A program made the translations under genes and the position numbers. Under the pieces are notes generated by a model that did no database searches, was not told where the DNA came from, and worked only from the letters and a program-made list of their open reading frames with translations. This document shows, one piece after another, positions 17,149-23,905 of a stretch of DNA of 39,914 nucleotides (its first letter is position 1; the number at the start of each line of letters is the position of its first letter). Source of the stretch: a virus; the IMG/VR virus record IMGVR_UViG_3300032299_001137, positions 1 to 39,914 of that record. One strand, given 5' to 3'.

Positions 17149-19019
17149 AAAATTTTAACTCCTGTCAATACTACTTGTATAGTACCGACATATCCTGTTG
17201 GTATATTACTAATGTCTAAACGTACAAATTGACCGTCATTTATAGTAGAGATAACAAAGCCATCTTCGTTTGTTCTTGTAGCTTGCATGTATTCGTTATA
17301 TCTTTCTGGGTAGTTTATTACTTTTTTTAGAAATTGTCCACCTAAAAGTATCCCATCAGACTGTATCCAGAACATTAAATCTCCAAAAACGAAAGGCACT
17401 GAATAAATTAAATTAAAATTAGTTTTAGCAAAAAAATTAAATGCCTTATCTTCACTACCGTTTGCGTTTAATCTATAAACACCATTTACGGAATTGTATT
17501 GTCCTTGTAACAAAATTTTGTTATCGTATTGTAAATTTATAGCAGAAGGTGCGGTGACTTTATTTAATATATTATCTTTAAACTCGGAATCCACGGTAAG
17601 ATCTGAATTTAATCTTAATATTCGATTTAGTCCGGTTACGGTGTTGTAGTTAGTAAAAGATCCAGAAAATAATATTTTACCATCTGACTGTACTCTTATT
17701 CTATTAACACTACTGTTGAATTTATTTGTAGTTGCCGCTGTAAAATTCCCATCTATAGATCCGTTTCCTATATTGAATCTTGCAGCATTATTTAATCCAG
17801 AAGATCCCCCGTAATTTAAAAATGTTCCACCAATATAAACATGTGTTGAAGTTAGAGCAAAATCAGTAATAGAGCTTGAATTTGGAACACTAATCTCTAC
17901 AAAAATAATATCTGTAATTCCAGAGTTGTTGCACTTTATAATATTTTGGGAGTAATTGTTTAGAGAAATATATTTAAATTTTTTATAAAAAATATTACTA
18001 TCTATGCTTTTTACTTGTCTACAATTTTCTTGAATAGATGCTCCTACGTCTATTGTAAATTTTCCCACCATATTGACATTAAATGGATCATTAGGATTAA
18101 AAGATCCGTCAGCATTAAGTCTAATTAAGCAGTTAACTCCAGATGCCTTGAAATTACTGAAATCTCCTGCAACTAATAAAGTTCCACTATCTTCTAGTAA
18201 AATATCATATATTGCTGAATTAAAGTTTGGACTGTTTAGTGTTCTTGTTGCATTTTCTGTAAAAGTAGTATCTTCTGAACCATCTGAGTTTATTCTGATG
18301 ATATTCTGTTTAGTAACGTCTCCTTTAAAAGAGAATGATCCAATTACTATATATTTTTTTTCACTTCCAATAGTCTGTTCAATGACTTTAGATATAAGAG
18401 ATATTGCTGGAAAGTAAGTACTTACTGCAGAGTTGAATACCGTATCATTTTCTGCTACTACAAACTTTACGGTAGGAGTTGTAGTTGGTGAGAATATACT
18501 CTGCATGGACTCGTCTGGAAGACTTCCAACCTTACAGTCCATTTGAAGAACACCATCATATACTTCATTTTTACCAAAGATTTGTATATTAGCTTTTTTA
18601 AAAGCTATATCGTCTGTAGCTTTATGATACATGATTCCGGTTACAGAGGGAGCTGTGGAACCTATAGTTATAGTGCTGTTAAAAATCTCTACTTCTGCAC
18701 CACTAGTGTCATCTATTAACATTCTAATTTCAGCTAATGCCGCATCTAATTCAGTAGATACAACTCCGCTGGCTGAAACTTGAATAGTATTGTCATTTGT
18801 GGATATAGTTTTATTTGTTATTACTTGAGATTGAGAAGTAGTTAATATTTGTCTTTCTTGGTTTTCGATTTGAATTTTTAATCTTTGATCAGAAGAATCT
18901 ATAAAGATTAGACCATTAATTAGATTGCCATTTTTTAATTTATCTAATGAAGAAATACTACTAGCACTACATGGTTTTAATAGCAATCCGTTTTGTAATC
19001 TTTTAGTTCTTATTGCCAT
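17145..19019 (-). CDS. Tail protein with delta-60 beta-propeller repeats
   Basis: The N-terminal ~95 residues match the start of the 802-residue protein (VITNKTISTNDNTIQVSASG). From about residue 160 to 560 there are repeats of the delta-60 type: segments reading IRLNADGSFN, LRLNSDLTVDSEF, YRLNANGSEDKAFN follow strands such as LVAGDFSNF, ILFSGSFTNY and ILLQGQYNSV. This repeat family forms propeller-like domains in secreted bacterial proteins and also occurs in phages. I infer an adhesive or structural disc joined to an attachment module. The C-terminal ~60 residues are a separate small beta domain. The SD is weak. Confidence 0.7.
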   Translation of the reverse strand: MAIRTKRLQNGLLLKPCSASSISSLDKLKNGNLINGLIFIDSSDQRLKIQIENQERQILTTSQSQVITNKTISTNDNTIQVSASGVVSTELDAALAEIRMLIDDTSGAEVEIFNSTITIGSTAPSVTGIMYHKATDDIAFKKANIQIFGKNEVYDGVLQMDCKVGSLPDESMQSIFSPTTTPTVKFVVAENDTVFNSAVSTYFPAISLISKVIEQTIGSEKKYIVIGSFSFKGDVTKQNIIRINSDGSEDTTFTENATRTLNSPNFNSAIYDILLEDSGTLLVAGDFSNFKASGVNCLIRLNADGSFNPNDPFNVNMVGKFTIDVGASIQENCRQVKSIDSNIFYKKFKYISLNNYSQNIIKCNNSGITDIIFVEISVPNSSSITDFALTSTHVYIGGTFLNYGGSSGLNNAARFNIGNGSIDGNFTAATTNKFNSSVNRIRVQSDGKILFSGSFTNYNTVTGLNRILRLNSDLTVDSEFKDNILNKVTAPSAINLQYDNKILLQGQYNSVNGVYRLNANGSEDKAFNFFAKTNFNLIYSVPFVFGDLMFWIQSDGILLGGQFLKKVINYPERYNEYMQATRTNEDGFVISTINDGQFVRLDISNIPTGYVGTIQVVLTGVKIL

Positions 19020-19028
19020 AGTATGTAA

Positions 19029-19511
19029 TTAGGTTCTAAGAACCCCAATCCCTCTAAATTTTATTATACCACTACTTCCGTTAATATCTGTAGTAGTATA
19101 CTTTACTTGACCTGTAGAATCTATACTGAAAGTTATTTCAGCATCTCCAATACCTTCTACTTGAATATCCCAAGGATCTAATAAACTTCCGTTATTCAAT
19201 CCTGAAATTCTAAATTCTTCTGAATATTGAGTTATGGGCGCAGATGAAGTTCCTGTATATCTCCAAACATTCCCTTGAACATAAAAAGATCTCACTTCTG
19301 CTACTGAAAAAAAGAATCCGTCGATTGGTTGATTTTGTACATTATTTAAGATTATGTCCGAAGTTTCGAGAATATCATTCGGACCTTTAATAGAATTGAG
19401 AACATTTGTTACAGCTACTGCCCAACCTGTGGCAGATTCACCCCAAGGTTGCTGCTCTCCTTGCTCTGGATAATCAAAGGGAATATTATTTACCGTTAAA
19501 GTAATTGCCAT
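19029..19511 (-). CDS. Small virion structural protein
   Basis: This 160-residue protein starts MAITLTVNNIPFDYPEQGEQ and continues PWGESATGWAVAVTNVLN, an N-terminal module I associate with virion proteins of many aquatic phages. Its second half (SEEFRISGLNNGS to KFRGIGVL) is homologous to the last ~85 residues of the 1557-residue tail fibre. It is the first gene after the capsid terminator and has its own late-promoter motif at 19526-19537, whose downstream bases run straight into SD GAGGTG. It may be a short fibre or attachment protein sharing the fibre's tip domain. Confidence 0.65.
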   Translation of the reverse strand: MAITLTVNNIPFDYPEQGEQQPWGESATGWAVAVTNVLNSIKGPNDILETSDIILNNVQNQPIDGFFFSVAEVRSFYVQGNVWRYTGTSSAPITQYSEEFRISGLNNGSLLDPWDIQVEGIGDAEITFSIDSTGQVKYTTTDINGSSGIIKFRGIGVLRT

Positions 19512-19525
19512 ATCAGCACCTCTGT

Positions 19526-19537
19526 ATATATTTGTTA
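19526..19537 (-). promoter_or_regulatory. Late-promoter motif before the post-capsid tail genes
   Basis: Read leftward: TAACAAATATAT, then ACAGAGGTG (SD) and ATG at 19511. It lies just downstream of the capsid terminator, where a new promoter is needed. The SD begins about 9 bases after TAACAAAT, so transcription must start very close to it. Confidence 0.6.
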
Positions 19538-19544
19538 TTTAAGT

Positions 19545-19582
19545 ACAAAGAAAGAAGGGGAAAGTTTTAGCTTTCCCCTTCT
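19545..19582 (-). terminator. Strong terminator after the major capsid gene
   Basis: Read leftward, AGAAGGGGAAAG pairs perfectly (12 base pairs) with CTTTCCCCTTCT around a 6-base loop, followed by TTCTTTGT. It separates the highly expressed capsid unit from the tail genes. Confidence 0.85.
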
Positions 19583-19608
19583 GTGTTACGTAATGTAACT
19601 TGTTGAAA

Positions 19609-20823
19609 TTAAGCAATTCCAGTATAGACTAATTGATGACCGATCTTGATACAGAATAGAGCTTGGTTAGTATAACAACGGATACCAACACCAGCGTTAT
19701 TCTCAAGAAGATGGAAGAAATCTTCATTGCTAAGAGGGTTTTTGAAAGTAAGGTCAGTAGAACCAACACGAACAAACTGCTCATGATTAATAGCATAAGC
19801 ATAACCTTCTTTTACGAAGATAGAAGCTATGATTGTCATTTTACCGTTTTGAGAAAAGAACTCAAGAGCTTCTGAGCCATTTTCTGCTTTAGAAGACTTA
19901 TAAGATACATCAAAACGACGAGAACCAGCCTGTTCTGTCATAAGATCAGACCAAGTTTTTGGAGATACATACACAGTAACGTCAGACTGAAGACCTTTTG
20001 CAACTGGCTTAGCAAGACCTGTAGCTAGTTTTTTAAAGTCAAGAGCACCACCTACTGAATGAGAGTTACCCTTCCATAGAGAATATTGAGAAGCAGAGAT
20101 ACCGAATAGAGATCCAGTATTAGTGATGATCTTATGAAGACCAGCCATTTCCTTACCTTTAGATCCGTATTCAAATACACTTACTGTACCAGCAGCAGAA
20201 GCACCGGCTGGCATAGCATCAACAGTTACTGTCTTAGCATCGAAATCAACAGTAACTACTTTACAATCTCCAAGAGACTGATCAGCAGAATTGAAAAGCT
20301 CAATTCTCATATTTTCAGCTCCTCCCCATACTCCAGATGACCACTCACCTGCAGAGATAGAAAGAACATTACCGGAAGCTGTAGCAGTAGCAAGTCCAGA
20401 CTGTCCGTAGAAAAGACGGATTTCAAGTTTTTTAGCCATAGAATCCATCATAGCTTGGAAGATATACTTAGTAGCTTCTTCAAAAGCTCTTTCACCAGCA
20501 GAATCAGAAGCAAACATTGTATCAAAAGCCAATGCTGATCTGAGTACCATCTGATAACCACGAATTGAAGCTTGCTTAATTACACCAGAAATAGGTGGGT
20601 TAAGAGCAAAAGCTCCTTCATCTGGCTCAGCAAAGCTTACGCCATGCTCCATACCAAGAATTACTGATTGGTTATAATCAGCACCCGGACGCTTTTCTTT
20701 CTTAACGAATTTAATAGCGTTAAGAAGTTTTGTTCCATCTGGGATTAAGTTTTCAAGTTTACCATCGTAAACTTTTTTGTACAAACCGTTAAGGTTGTCT
20801 AATGTGTTAGCTGTTCCACTCAT
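19609..20823 (-). CDS. Major capsid protein
   Basis: This 404-residue protein lies where a major capsid protein is expected, after portal and scaffold genes, and is followed by a strong terminator. Features typical of HK97-fold capsid proteins include the helical N-terminal arm, an ASIRGYQMVLRSALAF segment near residue 85, a long helix (ERAFEEATKYIFQAMMDSM) near 110-130, and a C-terminal domain with VTVYVSPKTWSDL and FVKEGYAYAINHEQFV. An Ig-like or insertion segment may lie near 150-220. Its codon use is less AT-biased and more regular than neighbours, as expected for the most abundant virion protein. SD AAAGGA supports ATG 20823. Confidence 0.85.
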   Translation of the reverse strand: MSGTANTLDNLNGLYKKVYDGKLENLIPDGTKLLNAIKFVKKEKRPGADYNQSVILGMEHGVSFAEPDEGAFALNPPISGVIKQASIRGYQMVLRSALAFDTMFASDSAGERAFEEATKYIFQAMMDSMAKKLEIRLFYGQSGLATATASGNVLSISAGEWSSGVWGGAENMRIELFNSADQSLGDCKVVTVDFDAKTVTVDAMPAGASAAGTVSVFEYGSKGKEMAGLHKIITNTGSLFGISASQYSLWKGNSHSVGGALDFKKLATGLAKPVAKGLQSDVTVYVSPKTWSDLMTEQAGSRRFDVSYKSSKAENGSEALEFFSQNGKMTIIASIFVKEGYAYAINHEQFVRVGSTDLTFKNPLSNEDFFHLLENNAGVGIRCYTNQALFCIKIGHQLVYTGIA

Positions 20824-20844
20824 AAAAATTTTCCTTTATTTTAA

Positions 20845-21165
20845 TTATTTTCTAAAACTTACAACAATACAAACGTCTGTTAGTCCAGTAGCATCCAATG
20901 TTACAGAAACAATGTTTCCTGAAACAACAGGAGCTGCAGAAATTCCAGCATTTGATCCAGTAGCACGATTTACAATTTGAACTTTTTCGCATGATTTAAT
21001 TGGTTCTTTTAAATCAATAGAAACTGTTCTAGTAGCTAGTACTCCAGAAAAAGATACTAGAGAAGGGGCTTCAGATGTTTGAGCAACAAGATTAGCCTTA
21101 AGTAGTAGCTCGTCTTGGTCGATTCTTAATTCTTCAATTTTTGAATCTTTAGAAAGTGTTGACAT
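20845..21165 (-). CDS. Small head protein next to the capsid gene
   Basis: This 106-residue protein has a charged helical N-terminus (MSTLSKDSKIEELRIDQDE) and a beta-rich C-terminal domain (VVSGNIVSVTLDATGLTDV). It lies directly upstream of the capsid gene in the same unit, downstream of a late-promoter motif, so it should be made in amounts close to capsid protein. A decoration or head-completion protein is plausible. No family recognised. SD AAAAGGAAAA supports ATG 21165. Confidence 0.6.
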   Translation of the reverse strand: MSTLSKDSKIEELRIDQDELLLKANLVAQTSEAPSLVSFSGVLATRTVSIDLKEPIKSCEKVQIVNRATGSNAGISAAPVVSGNIVSVTLDATGLTDVCIVVSFRK

Positions 21166-21280
21166 AATTTTTCCTTTTATACATTATTATTTTATTTTTT
21201 TTTGAATATTACTACTACAGTGTTGATGTCTTAAGGGCTATTTGCTTGCTTAAGAGTCGTAACAGTTCGCAATTACTCAA
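21166..21280 (-). other. Structured leader of the capsid transcript
   Basis: A leader of about 115 bases lies between the late motif and the first ATG. TCTTAAG (21229-21235) and CTTAAGA (21249-21255) form a 7-base-pair stem around a 13-base loop. An A-rich stretch precedes the SD. It could protect or tune the capsid mRNA (inference). Confidence 0.4.
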
Positions 21281-21292
21281 ATATATTTGTTA
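21281..21292 (-). promoter_or_regulatory. Late-promoter motif before the capsid unit
   Basis: Read leftward: TAACAAATATAT followed by TTGAG, the same continuation as the motif before the terminase unit. The first TAA is the stop codon of the scaffold gene, so the promoter and the end of the gene share bases. Confidence 0.6.
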
Positions 21293-22213
21293 AACACCTA
21301 GAGATTTAAAAAAGTCCTTAGCTTTGATTTTTTTAACTTCGTCACTTTTTTTACTGGAAGAACCAGTGTCTTGTGTTTTAAGTGGTGCTTTTGGAGCACT
21401 ATCTTTAGGCTTAACTGATTGAATTTGCTTGTTTCTTATTTGACGAATTCTTTCTTTAGAAACTAACATTTCTACTTCGTCGTCATTTAGTACACCAAGC
21501 ATTTCAGATAGATCTTTCTTATATTGCTGTTTTACAAAAGGAATTATATCATTAATCGATAGATTGATCCCATTAGCGTAAGCTATATAAGCTAAGTCTG
21601 CTATTTTCTTAGAAATATAAGTAGATTTTGGTAGTTGACCAATTTCAATTGCTTGTACAATTTCATTTTCTAATTCAATAGCGGCTTCTTGTTCAAGTCT
21701 AGCCTGTTCTTGTTCTCTTCTTTCTTCTTCTATAGCAGCTTTTTCAGCAAGAAGTGCTTCGTACTTTTTAGCCAGTTCTTCTTTTTCTTTTTGCTCTGGA
21801 GTTTTCTGACTCTCTTCTAAATCTTCTTTTAGAATAGCTTCAGCCAATTGTCTTTTTTGTTCTTTACTAAGATTAAACTCAGGATTCATTATTACCGAAA
21901 GAGGATTGCTAGTAAACTGCTCTAAAAATTCAGAAACATCTTCTTGAATTTCTTGTAATTGTTTTGCAGTAATTGCTCTTTCTTGAAAAGCTTGATGAGC
22001 AGCTTTTTCCATTTGTAAAGCTTTTGAGATTCTTTCTTTGTCTCTAAGATTTACTTTTTCTTTAATTTCTTTACCGTTTACTTTAAGTACGAACTCTTCA
22101 ATCTGCTCTTCCGTAGGACTAGCAGATGCTTCTGTTTCCATAGATTCTTGATCTAAATTTACGTCTTGAGAATCTGTTGATAAATCGCCTACTTCTGATG
22201 TGTTTTCTGACAT
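21290..22213 (-). CDS. Scaffolding protein
   Basis: This 307-residue protein is very acidic at its start and lysine/glutamate-rich and helical in the middle (about residues 130-190, with EEERREQEQARLEQEAAIEL), and has a basic C-terminus ending KKIKAKDFFKSLGV. Long charged coiled coil, low aromatic content and position directly before the capsid unit are typical of phage scaffolding proteins; the basic C-terminal helix is where many scaffolds bind capsid protein. No protease motif is visible. SD AAAGG supports ATG 22213. Its stop codon is the first triplet of the next late-promoter motif. Confidence 0.75.
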   Translation of the reverse strand: MSENTSEVGDLSTDSQDVNLDQESMETEASASPTEEQIEEFVLKVNGKEIKEKVNLRDKERISKALQMEKAAHQAFQERAITAKQLQEIQEDVSEFLEQFTSNPLSVIMNPEFNLSKEQKRQLAEAILKEDLEESQKTPEQKEKEELAKKYEALLAEKAAIEEERREQEQARLEQEAAIELENEIVQAIEIGQLPKSTYISKKIADLAYIAYANGINLSINDIIPFVKQQYKKDLSEMLGVLNDDEVEMLVSKERIRQIRNKQIQSVKPKDSAPKAPLKTQDTGSSSKKSDEVKKIKAKDFFKSLGV

Positions 22214-22278
22214 ATAATACCTTTTACGCCCCTAAGGGTAGCTTAAAGTTAAAGCATCGCATCATTGCGGTAGCTTTT
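22214..22278 (-). other. Structured leader of the scaffold transcript
   Basis: The ~65-base leader holds two direct copies of AAGCTACC (on this strand; 22237-22244 and 22269-22276), a small hairpin CGCA-loop-TGCG between them, and CCC/GGG pairing near the SD. Alternative pairings could regulate translation; this is speculative. Confidence 0.35.
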
Positions 22279-22293
22279 TATGTACATTTGTTA
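22279..22293 (-). promoter_or_regulatory. Late-promoter motif before the scaffold unit
   Basis: Read leftward: TAACAAATGTACATA, identical over 15 bases to the motif before the isolated zinc-ribbon gene at 32919-32933. Its first TAA is the stop codon of the preceding gene (22291-22983). Confidence 0.65.
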
Positions 22294-22983
22294 TTTGTAA
22301 CCCATTATTTTCTTTCTTCTTTCCATTTCATTTCTGTAGTCAAATTTGTTGTCACCTAACTCTACATCTGGAGATTCTTGCTCTCCTAAATTATCTTTTT
22401 CATTTAGTATTTCATATACATCTTTTCCAGCTAGAGCTATATCAGACAAAGGAGTAGGATCTACTGCGGAAGCTGCTTCTAATGCTGCTCCAACCTTATC
22501 TCCTCTTTCTAAAGCCTCTGCGGAAGATGCTGCACCTAGCCCAGCTCCTATAATTGGAATAGCCTTTGTAGCTCTTTTGCCCAGTGCTCCAAGTATTCTT
22601 TTAAATTTACCCATTCTCTGCATTTTTGCTACTTCTTTACCAACTGGAGAATTTGGGGAGTGTAGATTAGTAACTTTCTCATCAAACATTATTGGAGCAT
22701 TTGGTGGATATTTTTTCATCATTTGTTTATTTTTTACAAAATCCTCTCCCGACATATCATCGGTAGGATTTGAAGCTAAATTAGGCTTCATGTCTATAAC
22801 TTTAGTCTTATTGTCATCTTTTTCTTGTAAATGCTTTTCTAACATTTCAGCAAAATCGTCCATTCCTTCGTCAAACTCTGACGCTCCTTCTGCATCCCTG
22901 AGAGGTTGATCTTTATATTTTTCAGACATTGATGCACTGGCTTTTTTAGAGATTATTCTACTAGGGTTTATAGACGTTTTCAT
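22291..22983 (-). CDS. Probable internal head protein
   Basis: This 230-residue protein is charged and probably disordered over its first 125 residues. A hydrophobic glycine/alanine-rich module follows (about 127-190: FKRILGALGKRATKAIPIIG, GDKVGAALEAASAVDPTPLS), then a charged tail. The same module ends the next gene upstream (22992-23903: FRRLLSILG, GDAMGAGLNLASAIDPTG). Amphipathic glycine-rich helices of this kind could cross or disturb membranes. Between portal and scaffold, an internal or ejected virion protein is likely (inference). SD AAAGGAAC supports ATG 22983. Confidence 0.6.
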   Translation of the reverse strand: MKTSINPSRIISKKASASMSEKYKDQPLRDAEGASEFDEGMDDFAEMLEKHLQEKDDNKTKVIDMKPNLASNPTDDMSGEDFVKNKQMMKKYPPNAPIMFDEKVTNLHSPNSPVGKEVAKMQRMGKFKRILGALGKRATKAIPIIGAGLGAASSAEALERGDKVGAALEAASAVDPTPLSDIALAGKDVYEILNEKDNLGEQESPDVELGDNKFDYRNEMERRKKIMGYK

Positions 22984-22991
22984 AAGTTCCT

Positions 22992-23903
22992 TTATTTTTT
23001 CTTTTTGTAGTTTTTTAATTGATCTAACATTATATCCGAAGGACTTGGACCACCGGGCATGGCAGAGTATTTATCTTCTAACATTAACTTTTCAATTTCT
23101 TCTGGATCTTTTATAGCTAATCTATTCTTTACTTCTAAGGCAGTGTCTGATATTCCTGTAGGATCTATAGCAGAAGCTAAATTCAAACCAGCACCCATTG
23201 CATCGCCAGATTTCAGAGAATATCCTGCAGCAATTGAAGTCCCTACTGGACCTAGTATAGACAATAATCTTCTGAATGGACTTGGGGCTTTTAGATTCAA
23301 TTTTTTACTTTGTTTTTTAATTTCTTTAATAACTTTGTCATTTTCTGGTAAATCTTTTACTTCCCTAGCTAACTCGGAGGTTTCGTAAATATCTCCATAA
23401 TGATGCCCGGGTTTAAAAGGATCGTCAGTTTTGGAATAAAATCCGGGTCTAATTAAATCGTCTACTGAGTGCTTAAGCTCATGTCCAGCAGAGCTAATTC
23501 CTTGTAATTTACCTAAATCGTCCCACTTATTCCTTACTACAACTTCTTTAGGGTTTTTTCTACTTTTTCCCGTATCTACGTTAGTTTGATATCCTAACAA
23601 CCCTCTTAGATTTTTTGCAAATTCTTTTGATTTTGGATATCTTGTTTCTCCGGGATCTACTACGTATCTGTCTCCGGGAGTTGGATCATTTTGATATACG
23701 TCATTTAATATATCTTCTAGATTTTTAGAAAGATTAGCTCCTGACTTTTCGTATTTTACGGAACCTAATGCTTTATCAATTAAATCACCCGGTTCATACC
23801 CTAATTCGATTGCTTTTCTTAGCATCTCTTCTGATGTTACGGTAGGATTATTTGCTACATAAGTTATTAATTTAGAAATCCCTGCCGCATCTGCTTTTTT
23901 CAT
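22992..23903 (-). CDS. Probable internal head protein with zincin motif
   Basis: This 303-residue protein contains AGHELKHSVDDLI (HELKH at 141-145), which fits the HExxH zinc-protease signature; candidates for a third ligand are H167, H168 or E174 downstream. The C-terminal part (about 210-265) is the hydrophobic module shared with the neighbouring 230-residue protein. Lying between portal and scaffold, it could be a prohead protease, or a virion protease delivered with the DNA. The usual phage prohead proteases are serine enzymes (U9/U35 or ClpP type), so a zincin here would be unusual. Activity is not proven: the motif is short and the third ligand uncertain. Confidence 0.6.
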   Translation of the reverse strand: MKKADAAGISKLITYVANNPTVTSEEMLRKAIELGYEPGDLIDKALGSVKYEKSGANLSKNLEDILNDVYQNDPTPGDRYVVDPGETRYPKSKEFAKNLRGLLGYQTNVDTGKSRKNPKEVVVRNKWDDLGKLQGISSAGHELKHSVDDLIRPGFYSKTDDPFKPGHHYGDIYETSELAREVKDLPENDKVIKEIKKQSKKLNLKAPSPFRRLLSILGPVGTSIAAGYSLKSGDAMGAGLNLASAIDPTGISDTALEVKNRLAIKDPEEIEKLMLEDKYSAMPGGPSPSDIMLDQLKNYKKKK

Positions 23904-23905
23904 AT

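Noticed and set aside
18813-18820. TAACAAAT on the leftward strand inside the delta-60 repeat protein
   Set aside because: It is followed by AAAAC, lacks RTAY and has no nearby start codon with an SD.
22346-22909. Long rightward open frame (187 codons) opposite the 230-residue head gene
   Set aside because: It is antisense to a gene with a good SD and homology to its neighbour; its serine/leucine/proline-rich product is typical of an antisense shadow.
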